NCBI GenBank assembly: GCA_964595075.1
Contig: CAZQNT010000019.1
Location: 1-17,415 of the forward strand
Direction of reading: 5' to 3'
Source: JAHJFW01 sp964595075
Lineage (GTDB): Bacteria; Patescibacteriota; Patescibacteriia; 2-12-FULL-60-25
Length of the DNA: 17,415 nucleotides
This document shows, piece after piece, positions 1-7,263 of this stretch. The notes under the pieces were generated by a model, which saw only the letters and a program-made list of their open reading frames with translations, searched no databases and had not been told where the DNA came from. Positions within the stretch are counted from its first letter, which is position 1; each line of letters starts with the position of its first letter. The translations under genes were made by a program, and so were the position numbers.

Positions 1-346
1 ATACGAGCATGAAGCCAAACCTGTCGAGCGACCTCGTCTGCTTCTTCGTGAGCTTGGGCGCAGGCGGAACCGTGACCTTGATGCCGAGCTCGTCGTACAC
101 CGACTGCCAGAACGCTTGCGCGTTGGCGGGGGTATATTGCATCGGCAGCTTCGATGCCGCATTGTCGCGGTTGTCGCAGGTGACGTCGTGTTGCTCCTCG
201 GACTGACGCGGGGCTTCGATCGGCTGACGCCAGCGATACGGCTCCTGTACGAATGCCTTGATGTCCGCCTCCAAGATCGCTCCGTCGGCGACCATTTTGA
301 AGAGGTGGGCTAGAAGCGCGGGACTGACTTTGTTTGAAACGTGCAT
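1..346 (-). CDS. Hypothetical protein, N-terminal 115 residues (3' end outside window)
   Basis: Reading the minus strand from ATG at 346-344 gives an open frame of 115 codons that runs off the window edge. The protein begins MHVSNKVSPALLAHLFKMVA, with a short amphipathic helix, then a hydrophilic stretch rich in Gln, Glu and Asp, and a Lys/Arg-rich part near residues 99-109. I see no transmembrane segment or catalytic motif. The start is well supported: an SD AAAGGAG (359-353) lies 6 nt upstream and a strong promoter sits at 480-508. The frame is GC-rich compared with the AT-rich intergenic region before it. I do not recognise the family. The open plus-strand frames over the same bases lack an SD and are judged shadows. 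Function unknown. Confidence 0.72.
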   Translation of the reverse strand, partial: MHVSNKVSPALLAHLFKMVADGAILEADIKAFVQEPYRWRQPIEAPRQSEEQHDVTCDNRDNAASKLPMQYTPANAQAFWQSVYDELGIKVTVPPAPKLTKKQTRSLDRFGFMLV

Positions 347-359
347 TTGAAACTCCTTT

Positions 360-640
360 TCTCGGGTTGTCTATATCACCGTCCAAGCTCACAAATGAAC
401 GAGAACGACGTTCCTCACATCCCTCGAATCGGACCCATGTTCCGCACGGGCACGGTTTTCCATCATTGGAAACAATGAATATATAGCACAAAAACGGATA
501 TTTGTCAAACACCCTTGACCCGACTCGTATTCTAAACTCAATGCGCCATCCATTGCTCGCCATCTTTGCAAGGAGCTTGAAGGAACGCTTATTTTCCAAT
601 AAACTCCACAACTCACAGATCCCACCCCCCATTCCCCCAA
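360..640. other. Intergenic region between divergent genes
   Basis: Apart from the minus-strand promoter at 480-508, I find no convincing gene here. Bases 621-638 are a C-tract (ccc-a-cccccc-att-ccccc), which is G-rich on the minus strand and lies directly beside the palindrome at 641-682. Confidence 0.5.
480..508 (-). promoter_or_regulatory. Sigma70-type promoter for the minus-strand gene starting at 346
   Basis: On the minus strand, TTGACA (508-503) is followed by a 17-bp spacer and TATATA (485-480), with TG one base before the -10 (extended -10, TGCTATATA). Transcription would start near 473, leaving a leader of about 125 nt before the ATG at 346. This is the best promoter match in the window. 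Confidence 0.75.
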
Positions 641-682
641 AAATTGTCTAATTTCTCTCGATCGAGAGAAATTAGACAATTT
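641..682. repeat. Perfect palindrome P1 (42 bp, CGATCG centre)
   Basis: The left arm of the central 40 bp is AATTGTCTAATTTCTCTCGA (642-661) and the right arm (662-681) is its exact reverse complement. One more A-T pair extends it to 641-682. There is no spacer. It lies 61 bp before the start of the Cas2/PaaX-like gene. It matches palindrome P2 at 15 of 20 arm positions. It could be an operator for the downstream protein or an element end. It is unlikely to be a terminator, because no gene reads into it. Confidence 0.9.
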
Positions 683-743
683 ACGGATTGAGCGATTCTT
701 GACAGCCGATGTTTTTTCTGGCAGCTGTATATATAGGAGGAAT

Positions 744-1301
744 ATGAAACGAAAAAACAAAGAAAGCATAACAATCATTTCTCGTTCATTGCTGAAAATA
801 CTTGGCATCGGAACGTTGATTACTGTCGCTGGCTTGCTTTCACAAGGCAGAAACGCCGATAAGCTAATAAAAGGGCTGGGAAAATATACGATCTGGGAAA
901 TAAAACGGATGTTAAGAACTCTCAAAATACAAAAACTAATTGCGTACGACGAGGAAGACGAGCACTCGCCCATCATGATCACCGAAAAAGGTTTTACGCG
1001 CTCAAGTAAGGACAATTTTAGAAATTTCAGAGGACGCAAATGGGATCATTTTTGGAGATTAATCTTATTCGACATTCCTGAACGCAAACGCAAGCGTCAA
1101 GCGTTTCAACAAATGCTTCGCTCCATAGGATGCTTTCAGGTTCAAAAAAGCGTCTATGCTTATCCGTTTGATTGTCAGTCTGATCTCATACGTCTCGCGT
1201 CTCGATACCACGTTGGAAGCTACGTCACGTTATTGACTATCCCATCGTTAGGTAAACATGAAACAATTGCACGTGACTTTTATTTTAAAAAATCACATTA
1301 A
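744..1301 (+). CDS. Stand-alone PaaX/Cas2-like protein (N-terminal winged-helix-like part, C-terminal Cas2-like ferredoxin fold)
   Basis: 185 residues from the ATG at 744, which follows AGGAGG (735-740). An in-frame TTG at 699 has no SD. The N-terminal third holds a hydrophobic helix (around residues 10-35) and a helix-rich section resembling a winged helix (KYTIWEIKRMLRTLKIQKLI). The C-terminal half has the pattern of the PaaX C-terminal/Cas2-like domain: an RLILFDIPERKRKRQAF strand-helix with the conserved strand-1 Asp, then QVQKSVYAYPFD and YVTLLTIPS. In CRISPR systems Cas2 pairs with Cas1; PaaX is a transcriptional repressor. No cas1 or repeat array lies in the window, so a CRISPR role is unlikely here. 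More likely roles are DNA binding/regulation or nuclease activity. The gene is AT-richer than infB and is bracketed by perfect palindromes (641-682, 1306-1345), suggesting a transferred cassette. Family call fairly sure, function not. Confidence 0.75.
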   Translation: MKRKNKESITIISRSLLKILGIGTLITVAGLLSQGRNADKLIKGLGKYTIWEIKRMLRTLKIQKLIAYDEEDEHSPIMITEKGFTRSSKDNFRNFRGRKWDHFWRLILFDIPERKRKRQAFQQMLRSIGCFQVQKSVYAYPFDCQSDLIRLASRYHVGSYVTLLTIPSLGKHETIARDFYFKKSH

Positions 1302-1305
1302 ACAC

Positions 1306-1345
1306 AATTGCATAAAATCTTTCGATCGAAAGATTTTATGCAATT
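1306..1345. repeat. Perfect palindrome P2 (40 bp, CGATCG centre); possible bidirectional terminator
   Basis: Left arm AATTGCATAAAATCTTTCGA (1306-1325) and its exact reverse complement (1326-1345), no spacer. It starts 4 nt after the stop of the Cas2-like gene and lies about 60 bp beyond the stop of infB, which is transcribed towards it. This convergent position and the inner AAAATCTTTC...GAAAGATTTT hairpin would suit a bidirectional terminator. However, its sequence likeness to P1, which is not in a terminator position, argues for an additional role. Confidence 0.9.
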
Positions 1346-1404
1346 ACCTTTGTCAGCGTTCTCTAAATAGAACGTGATGAAATGAACACTGGATTAACAT
1401 TCCT

Positions 1405-3420
1405 TTATCGTTGCACCACCACTTTTCTATCCTTCACTTCTTCGTGATACACCTCAAGCCGATCGCCGACTTGAATTTTAACTTTTCCTTTGAAAGCGAG
1501 GCCGCATTCCTGTCCGCCGTGTACCTCTTTTGTGTTCTGCTTTCCGCTCTGAACTGATTCCAGGATTCCGTCACCAAGCGGCGTTTCCCCTCTCCAAACG
1601 CGGGCTTTTTCTCCGGCGACGATTTTGCCGTCGAGAACTTTTCCGCCAACTACCATACGACCGTGTTCCGTGCGGAATATCGCGACGGTTTCAAACGTTC
1701 CTAGAGGAGTGATTATGATTTCCGGCGGAACCATTTCGTTCAACTTCTTAACCACGTCGTCGAACAAATCGTAAATTACTTTGAATGCTTTTATCTCTAT
1801 GTTCTTTTCTCGCGCTAACGCGGCAGCCGCCGGAACTATCACGGTGTTGAATCCGTAAATGACGACCGGCGAAAGATTTTCCGCTTTCATGATGTCGCCT
1901 TCGGTTATATTCCCAAGCCCCTTATGAACCACTTCAACGCCGACCTCATCGTGCTGGATTTTTTCAAACATTCCAAGCAACGCCTCGAGAGAGCCTAGCA
2001 TGTCGCAACGTAAAATTACCTTCAAGGCACGCTTTGCGCCTTCCTTCTTTTCTTCCTGCGGCATGGAACGAGTAGCCGTCATCTGCGAGGTTATTTGTTG
2101 CGCGGTTTTTAACTTCTTGACTTCCAAAGTTTTCGGATCTTTCGGCACTTCTAGGATATCTCCGACTGCAGGCGCCACTTTAAATCCCAGAATCTTTACC
2201 GGCGTTCCGGGCGGCGCTTCTTCAAGCTGCTGTCCGCTCCAATTTCGCATGGCGCGAACGCGGCCGTACGCGGCGCCGTCGATTCCTAGATAATCGTTTT
2301 TATGAAGCGTTCCGGTCTGAACCAAAACCGTGGCGACCGGGCCTTCGCCTTTATCCACGTGCGACTCGATGACGGTCCCGGCGGCGCATCGGTCGGGATT
2401 TGCCACGATCTTTTCCGCGTTCATGTCGGCAACCAGCAAAACCATATCGAGCAAATCCTCGATTCCCATGCCGCTCTTTGCGGAAATTTTTACGATCGGA
2501 ACCGTTCCTCCCCAAAGATCCGTGGTCACGCCATTCTCCGAAAGTTGCGAGAGGACGCGGTCCGGATCGGCCTCTGCCTTATCCATCTTGTTGAGCGCGA
2601 CGATGAACGGAAGTTTGGCTGCTTGAATAATCGAAATAGCTTCCTTGGTCTGCGGCTGTACGCCGTCATCCGCCGCTACTACCAAAATCGCAACGTCGGC
2701 AACGCGCGCGCCGCGAGATCGCATAACAGTAAAAGCTTCGTGGCCCGGAGTGTCGATAAAAGTCATCTTCCTATCTTTTTTCACCGCCTGATACGCGCCG
2801 ATGTGCTGCGTTATGCCGCCGGCCTCTCCGCCCATCACGTTCGTTGACCTTATCGCATCGAGCGTCTTGGTTTTTCCATGGTCGACGTGTCCCATTACAA
2901 CCACGACAGGCGGACGCGGCTTGCAGTTTTCGGCGGAATCGCAATCAAGAATCGCCTGCACGCGATCGCTTACTTTCTCGACGTCTTGAAGTTCGCCTTT
3001 TGAGGCGTCTTCCTGAACGGCCTTAAAACCGAGCTCCTCAGCGATGATGGCGGCCGTCTCAAAGTCCAAACGTTCGTTCTGTGTTGCCAAAATACCGGCC
3101 TTCATGAGCTGCTGGATTACTTTTGTTACAGGCAAGCCCAACGTACCGGCAAAATCGCGGACGATGACGACGAGAGGCAATTTCACCTGCTTCAATTCGC
3201 GCGGCTCCTCTCCTTCGGCTCGTCGAGACGGAGTGAGCACGAGCGAATCGCGGATGCGTTGCTGCCGATCATGCTCCATCCACTTTTTCGCGATCTTTTC
3301 ACCGGTCGCTTCGTCAATCTTGATCGCTCGCGCTCCTATATCAAACCCTAGCTCCGGCAATTTTGCCAAAAGCTCCTGCGGCGTAGTGCGCAGACGACGC
3401 GCCAAATCCGATACGTTCAT
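1405..3420 (-). CDS. infB: Translation initiation factor IF-2
   Basis: GTPase that places initiator tRNA on the small ribosomal subunit and promotes subunit joining. From the start at 3420 the protein has 671 residues: an IF2_N-like segment at 1-35 (VSDLARRLRTTPQELL), a second IF2_N at about 80-135, then the G domain with G1 GHVDHGKT (177-184), GGITQHIGA (201-209), G3 DTPGHE (223-228), G4 NKMD (277-280) and G5 SAK (313-315), followed by the usual C-terminal domains. The residue after GKT is Lys instead of the common Thr/Ser. The frame is open up to 3495, but that ATG lies in a REP-like element. I chose 3420 because MNVSDLARR matches the family N-terminus and a promoter (TTGACC, 17 bp, TAGTAT) lies 7 nt before it. 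That promoter implies a leaderless mRNA. Bacterial IF-2 is often longer; this is a compact form. Confidence 0.96.
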   Translation of the reverse strand: MNVSDLARRLRTTPQELLAKLPELGFDIGARAIKIDEATGEKIAKKWMEHDRQQRIRDSLVLTPSRRAEGEEPRELKQVKLPLVVIVRDFAGTLGLPVTKVIQQLMKAGILATQNERLDFETAAIIAEELGFKAVQEDASKGELQDVEKVSDRVQAILDCDSAENCKPRPPVVVVMGHVDHGKTKTLDAIRSTNVMGGEAGGITQHIGAYQAVKKDRKMTFIDTPGHEAFTVMRSRGARVADVAILVVAADDGVQPQTKEAISIIQAAKLPFIVALNKMDKAEADPDRVLSQLSENGVTTDLWGGTVPIVKISAKSGMGIEDLLDMVLLVADMNAEKIVANPDRCAAGTVIESHVDKGEGPVATVLVQTGTLHKNDYLGIDGAAYGRVRAMRNWSGQQLEEAPPGTPVKILGFKVAPAVGDILEVPKDPKTLEVKKLKTAQQITSQMTATRSMPQEEKKEGAKRALKVILRCDMLGSLEALLGMFEKIQHDEVGVEVVHKGLGNITEGDIMKAENLSPVVIYGFNTVIVPAAAALAREKNIEIKAFKVIYDLFDDVVKKLNEMVPPEIIITPLGTFETVAIFRTEHGRMVVGGKVLDGKIVAGEKARVWRGETPLGDGILESVQSGKQNTKEVHGGQECGLAFKGKVKIQVGDRLEVYHEEVKDRKVVVQR

Positions 3421-3427
3421 GCGCCGC

Positions 3428-3456
3428 ATACTACGTGAAAACGGCAATTCGGTCAA
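3428..3456 (-). promoter_or_regulatory. Promoter of infB, placing the transcript start at the ATG
   Basis: Minus strand: TTGACC (3456-3451), 17-bp spacer, TAGTAT (3433-3428), then 7 nt to the ATG at 3420. The expected start of transcription falls on or next to the start codon. No SD is visible. This decides the start codon in favour of 3420 over the in-frame ATGs at 3429 and 3495. Confidence 0.6.
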
Positions 3457-3489
3457 CTGAAAAGCCCGATACTTCGGGACGTATTGTTG

Positions 3490-3579
3490 TGTCATTCCCG
3501 TGCAGACGGGAATCCATTTCCTCGAAATAAAAGGAAAAAGATCTTCATGATCTGGATCCCCGCCTACGCGGGGATGACA
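3490..3579 (+). repeat. Composite REP-like element, copy 1 (two hairpins with outer inverted ends)
   Basis: Two perfect 8-bp hairpins with 4-nt loops: ATTCCCGT-GCAG-ACGGGAAT (3494-3513) and ATCCCCGC-CTAC-GCGGGGAT (3556-3575). They are joined by about 40 bp of AT-rich sequence and framed by TGTCAT at 3490 and ATGACA at 3574. The same two hairpins with the same outer ends recur in opposite orientation at 7264-7343, with an unrelated middle. This resembles paired REP/BIME elements, which in other bacteria are moved by IS200-like (RAYT) transposases. No such transposase is in the window. It lies between the divergent infB and truB. Confidence 0.85.
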
Positions 3580-3599
3580 AAATGTGGGAAGATGCCCCC

Positions 3600-4277
3600 A
3601 TGGACCAAATCCTCCTCATAGACAAACCCGCAGGCATAACTTCCCACGACGTGGTCGACCGCGTACGTCGCGTCTTCGGTACGAGGCGCGTGGGACATGC
3701 CGGCACGCTCGATCCGTTCGCCACCGGGCTGCTTATCGTCGGAGTCGGAGCGGCCACGAAACGTCTTTCGGAATATGTAGGACTGGACAAGACATACGAT
3801 GCAACGGCGCGACTTGGAGCTACGAGTACGACGTTCGATCCGGAAGGCGTAATTACAGAATTCGTAGGAGCGCATGGTAATGCGCCCGAGTGCGTACCGC
3901 CGTACGCTCCAACGCGACAAGACATCGAACGCGTCTTCGATAAATTCCGTGGAAAATATGAACAAAGAGCGCCAATTTATTCGGCTAAGAAAATCGGCGG
4001 TAAAAAGTTGTACGAACTAGCGCGAAAAGGCCTCGCGACCGAGGAACAACGTCCGTCAAAGACGGTGACAATTTCGTCATTAGTCATTAGTAATTACGCC
4101 TTCCCTTTTTTATCCTTTACCGTCACCTGTTCTTCTGGAACCTACATCCGCTCTCTGGCCGATGACATCGGGAGCGAACTCGGCTGCGGCGCGTATCTGA
4201 CGGAGCTTCGCCGAACGGCGATCGGACAGTACAAAATCGAAGACGCAACCGCTCTCGACAATCTGCAAGCTCCCTGA
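3600..4277 (+). CDS. truB: tRNA pseudouridine(55) synthase
   Basis: Makes pseudouridine at position 55 of the T-loop of tRNAs. From ATG at 3600 the protein has 225 residues. It begins MDQILLIDKPAGITSHDVV, the typical TruB N-terminus. The catalytic Asp is Asp38 in GHAGTLDPFATG. Other family landmarks are YSAKKIGGKKLYELAR, CSSGTYIRSLADDIG and LTELRRTAIGQY. It is shorter than the E. coli protein and lacks a clear PUA-like C-terminal extension. An in-frame ATG at 3582 would add six residues (MWEDAP) and lies 2 nt after the REP-like element; neither start has a good SD (only GGGAAG at 3586-3591). It is divergent from infB. Confidence 0.94.
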   Translation: MDQILLIDKPAGITSHDVVDRVRRVFGTRRVGHAGTLDPFATGLLIVGVGAATKRLSEYVGLDKTYDATARLGATSTTFDPEGVITEFVGAHGNAPECVPPYAPTRQDIERVFDKFRGKYEQRAPIYSAKKIGGKKLYELARKGLATEEQRPSKTVTISSLVISNYAFPFLSFTVTCSSGTYIRSLADDIGSELGCGAYLTELRRTAIGQYKIEDATALDNLQAP

Positions 4278-4407
4278 TATCCTCTACGTACCGACCATTC
4301 ATTAATTAGTACGCACCGGTGTGTATGCAGTAGGTGTTTCCCAAGGTCGGCTTTTCCTCGCATAATTAGGCCGTTTCGGACGCAAGGTTTTCTCAAAAAA
4401 AAGCCGT

Positions 4408-4437
4408 TTGATCCCTTTCAACAGGGATTACTGTATT
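4408..4437 (+). promoter_or_regulatory. Weak candidate promoter for rny
   Basis: TTGATC (4408-4413) and TGTATT (4432-4437) with an 18-bp spacer, about 20 nt before the rny ATG. The spacer contains a small hairpin (ATCCCT at 4411-4416 pairing with AGGGAT at 4423-4428). The rest of the 180-bp gap after truB shows no gene and no clear terminator. The match is poor. Confidence 0.3.
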
Positions 4438-4457
4438 ACGCGTCGGGCGTAGTTCAT

Positions 4458-5990
4458 ATGCCTTACGTTATTGGAATATTGATAGGAGCGATAGCCGGAT
4501 TCGTGGCTGCAAAAATCATTGCCACGTCCAAAGGAAAGAAGCTGCAGACGCTGATTGACGACGCGGAGCAGAGAGCGAAAAAAATCATTTCGGAGGCGGA
4601 AACCAAACAGCAGGACGTACTCATCAAGGCGAAGGATAAGGCGGTTAAAATACTCGAGGAAGCGCGGCTGGAAGAAAAGCGCGCGGCAGAAGAGTTGAAA
4701 ATCGAACGCGCCTCGCTTACGGAACGCGAAAACACGTTCGGTGGAAAGCTGCTCGAATTGGAGGATTCGCGCAAAGCCGTTGAAACGCAAAAAGTCGCGA
4801 TCGCCGAAGAAACCGCGCGCGTGGAAGAGATGAAAAAAGAAGAAACCGCGCGGCTCGAAGAAGTCGCGGGTCTAAGGCGTGAGGAAGCGCTCGACCGCCT
4901 GACTCGTTTGGTGGAAGAACAGCATCAGGACACGCTTCTTTCGCGAGTTCGAAAACTTGAGCAGGAAGAATCCGACGACATAGACCGCAAAGCGAAAAAC
5001 ATTTTAGCCGTCGCCATCCAACGCCTCGCTTCTTCTCAAGTGGTCGAGACCACGACGACGCACGTGGAGTTGCCGAGCGACGAAATGAAGGGGCGAATCA
5101 TCGGACGCGAAGGACGAAACATCAAAGCCATAGAAACGCTTACGGGATGCGAGCTTATCGTTGACGATACTCCTGGCATGATAACTATTTCCGGTTTCTC
5201 CCCGATTAGACGACACGTTGCGAAACGTGCGCTCGACAAGTTGATCGTCGACGGCCGCATTCATCCGGGCCGCATAGAGGAAGCGGTCGAAGAGGCAAAA
5301 AAAGATCTTGCTATCGATATCAAGAAAGCCGGAGAAGACGCGCTTTTCCAGCTTGGTATTTCCATGGCAGGAATAGATCCGAAATTGATCCAAATTCTCG
5401 GCCGCTTGAAATACCGCACCTCACACGGACAAAACCAACTGCAACATTCCATGGAAGTTTCCAACCTGGCAACTCTTCTTGCCGAACAGCTCGGCGCGGA
5501 TGTCACGGTTTGTAAAAAGGGCGGGCTGTTTCATGATATCGGAAAGGCCGTGGATCACGATATCCAAGGCGGACACCCGGAACTTGGGTATCAAATAATG
5601 AAAAAATTCGGTTTCCAGGAAGAAATATGCTACCAGTCCATCGGGCACCACGAAGACAAGCCGAAAACAATCGAAGCGGTTATAGTCAAAGCGGCTGACG
5701 CGATTTCAGGAGCGCGACCCGGAGCGCGCAAAGACTCTCTCGAGTTGTACATCAAGCGATTGGAAGAACTTGAGAGCGTCGCGACATCGTTTGAAGGAGT
5801 TGAAAAAGTTTATGCCATTCAAGCCGGTCGAGAAATCCGCGTGTTCGTTAACCCAAAAGCGCTGGACGATTTCGCGGCATCAAAACTCGCGCGAGATATC
5901 GCGCTAAAAATCGAACAGGAATTGAAATACCCTGGAGAAGTCCGCGTAACGCTCATAAGAGAAACGAGAATCATCGAATACGCGAGGTAG
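4458..5990 (+). CDS. rny: Ribonuclease Y
   Basis: Membrane-anchored endoribonuclease that starts mRNA decay in many bacteria lacking RNase E. 510 residues, close to the family norm of about 520. Layout: one N-terminal membrane helix (residues 3-22, VIGILIGAIAGFVAAKI), a long charged coiled coil (about 30-190), a KH RNA-binding domain (about 205-265, with GRIIGREGRNIKAIE) and an HD domain with His330, the HD pair 359-360 in FHDIGKA, and GHHED. The C-terminus (REIRVFVNPK, YPGEVRVTLIRETR) matches the family closely. All expected metal-binding residues appear present. No SD precedes the ATG. It is followed by ymdB, the same partner as in Bacillus. Confidence 0.97.
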   Translation: MPYVIGILIGAIAGFVAAKIIATSKGKKLQTLIDDAEQRAKKIISEAETKQQDVLIKAKDKAVKILEEARLEEKRAAEELKIERASLTERENTFGGKLLELEDSRKAVETQKVAIAEETARVEEMKKEETARLEEVAGLRREEALDRLTRLVEEQHQDTLLSRVRKLEQEESDDIDRKAKNILAVAIQRLASSQVVETTTTHVELPSDEMKGRIIGREGRNIKAIETLTGCELIVDDTPGMITISGFSPIRRHVAKRALDKLIVDGRIHPGRIEEAVEEAKKDLAIDIKKAGEDALFQLGISMAGIDPKLIQILGRLKYRTSHGQNQLQHSMEVSNLATLLAEQLGADVTVCKKGGLFHDIGKAVDHDIQGGHPELGYQIMKKFGFQEEICYQSIGHHEDKPKTIEAVIVKAADAISGARPGARKDSLELYIKRLEELESVATSFEGVEKVYAIQAGREIRVFVNPKALDDFAASKLARDIALKIEQELKYPGEVRVTLIRETRIIEYAR

Positions 5991-5996
5991 CGGGAC

Positions 5997-6095
5997 TCGG
6001 TATCACATTATGAAATATGCCTCGTCTCGTTGCGGAACTCGCTTCGCTCAAACAGTCCTCACTTCGACGAGTCATATTTCATAATGTGATACCGA
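5997..6095. repeat. Long imperfect inverted repeat between rny and ymdB (30-bp arms, 39-nt loop)
   Basis: Left arm 5997-6026 and right arm 6066-6095 pair over 30 positions with a single mismatch (C6020). The shared arm sequence includes GGTATCACATTATGAAATAT. The loop (6027-6065) contains CTCGCTTCGCTC. The structure begins 6 nt after the rny stop, and the last paired base is the A of the ymdB start codon. It could be an inserted miniature element or a regulatory hairpin. It has no T-run on the plus strand, so a plain terminator is unlikely. Confidence 0.88.
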
Positions 6096-6895
6096 TGCGC
6101 ATTCTCTTTTTCGGCGATGTGGTGGGCGCGATTGGGCGACAGGCGCTTGTTAAGGTTCTCCCGGAAATAAAAAGTAAATTCAACCCGGATCTCACGATCG
6201 CAAACGCGGAAAATCTCGCGCATGGTTCCGGAGTGACGGAACAAACGCTTAACGAATTGAAACGCGCAGGAGTCGACGTATTCACCGGCGGAAATCACTC
6301 GTGGAGCAATCCGCTTGGAGTTCCGATCTACACCGACCCGTCATGGACGGATCGCATTATCGTCCCCACGAACAACGGCGGCGCTAAAAATGGAAATAGT
6401 TGGATCGTACGAAATGTAAACGGCGTCGACGTCGTGATAGTAAATCTGATGGGGCAACTTTTTTCCGCGCCGGACACGCGCTCCCCTTTCACGGAACTTG
6501 ATTTGATATTGAATCACGAACGTGTTCGCGATGTACGCGTCCGCGTCATCGACCTTCACGCCGAAGCCACGGCTGAAAAAGAAGCGTTCGGGCATTACGC
6601 CGACGGTCGCGTGAGCGCGGTCTTCGGAACCCACACGCACGTTGCCACGGCGGACGCTAAAATACTCGTAAGCGGCACGGCGTACGTCACTGACATCGGA
6701 AGGTGCGGATCGCATGATTCGGTAGTCGGATTTGAAAAAAAAGCCGCAATTCAGCGCTTTTTGACTGGAAAAAACGGCGGAAACGAATTGGATAAAACCG
6801 GAGCCGTAGAAATTAACGGCATTTGTTTGACCGTGGATCCCGAGACCGGAAAGGCGGTTGCCCTTGACCGAATCCGCGAAATCGTTGCTGTATAG
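6095..6895 (+). CDS. ymdB: YmdB-family metallophosphoesterase (TIGR00282 type)
   Basis: Calcineurin-like phosphodiesterase; the Bacillus homologue hydrolyses cyclic nucleotides and influences RNase Y-linked gene expression and biofilm switching. From ATG at 6095 it has 266 residues, the usual length. Metal-site motifs: FFGDVVG (residues 5-11), NAENLAHG, GGNHSW, DLHAEATAEKEAFG and GTHTHVATAD, followed by VTDIGRCG, which matches the family's TDVGMTG region. The frame stays open upstream to 6017, but those 26 codons lie inside the inverted repeat at 5997-6095, and MRILFFGDVVG is the normal N-terminus. The position directly after rny matches the gene order in Firmicutes. No SD is visible, because the hairpin occupies that place. 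Confidence 0.93.
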   Translation: MRILFFGDVVGAIGRQALVKVLPEIKSKFNPDLTIANAENLAHGSGVTEQTLNELKRAGVDVFTGGNHSWSNPLGVPIYTDPSWTDRIIVPTNNGGAKNGNSWIVRNVNGVDVVIVNLMGQLFSAPDTRSPFTELDLILNHERVRDVRVRVIDLHAEATAEKEAFGHYADGRVSAVFGTHTHVATADAKILVSGTAYVTDIGRCGSHDSVVGFEKKAAIQRFLTGKNGGNELDKTGAVEINGICLTVDPETGKAVALDRIREIVAV

Positions 6896-6927
6896 CGCAA
6901 AAAAAGCTACGCTTAAACCATAACTCA

Positions 6928-6933
6928 TATAAT
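6928..6933 (+). promoter_or_regulatory. -10 element (TATAAT) before the HU gene
   Basis: A perfect TATAAT lies 17 nt before the ATG at 6951. No good -35 is seen 16-18 bp upstream. Transcription would start near 6940, leaving a leader of about 10 nt with no SD. Confidence 0.5.
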
Positions 6934-6950
6934 TCCCATCAATCGCCCAT

Positions 6951-7256
6951 ATGAACAAAGCGGAACTTATCAACGTCATTTCCGAAAAAATCGGCGTGAC
7001 GAAGAAACAAGCCGAAGACATGGTGGAATGTTTGGTTGATACAGTAACGTCCACCCTCCAAAAAGGAGATGAAGTTACGATCGCGGGATTCGGAGCTTTT
7101 TCCGCAAAGCAACGCGCAGGACGAACCGGCGTCAATCCGCAAAACCCAACGGAAAAAATTCAGATCCCTGCCGTGACCGTGCCAAAATTCAAAGCCGGCA
7201 AAGGATTGAAAGATGCACTCAAGGCGCAACACGCATCAAGCGCGCCGACGGCGTAA
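6951..7256 (+). CDS. hup: HU-family DNA-binding protein
   Basis: Small histone-like protein that binds and bends DNA as a dimer. 101 residues. It begins MNKAELINVISEKIGVTKKQ, the standard HU helix pair, followed by GDEVTIAGFGAFSAKQRAGRTGVNPQ (the beta arm with the conserved GFG and GRNP-like region; here GRTGVNPQ) and IPAVTVPKFKAGKGLKDAL. The C-terminal tail (KAQHASSAPTA) makes it about ten residues longer than the E. coli proteins. It has its own -10 element and is followed by the second REP-like element. Confidence 0.96.
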   Translation: MNKAELINVISEKIGVTKKQAEDMVECLVDTVTSTLQKGDEVTIAGFGAFSAKQRAGRTGVNPQNPTEKIQIPAVTVPKFKAGKGLKDALKAQHASSAPTA

Positions 7257-7263
7257 AAACAAC

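Noticed and set aside
9..313. Two plus-strand open frames of 65 codons each at the left edge
   Set aside because: They lack an SD, overlap each other and lie opposite the minus-strand gene with SD and promoter.
699..733. TTGACA at 699-704 as the -35 of the Cas2-like gene
   Set aside because: The nearest -10-like TATATA (728) is 23 bp away, too far for a sigma70 promoter, and the start would fall at the SD.
389..1039. Long minus-strand open frame (216 codons) over the intergenic region and the start of the Cas2-like gene
   Set aside because: It overlaps a gene with a strong SD and recognisable domain, passes through palindrome P1, and has no protein-like features of its own.
744..1301. Functional CRISPR-Cas locus around the Cas2-like gene
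   Set aside because: No cas1, no other cas gene and no regularly spaced repeats are present. The protein has an extra N-terminal winged-helix-like part, as in PaaX-type proteins.
3421..3495. Upstream extension of infB to the ATG at 3495
   Set aside because: That ATG is part of a REP-like repeat end, the extra 25 residues do not look like IF-2, and the infB promoter lies inside this stretch.
6017..6094. N-terminal extension of YmdB (26 codons)
   Set aside because: It is encoded entirely within the inverted repeat; the family starts at MRILFFGD.
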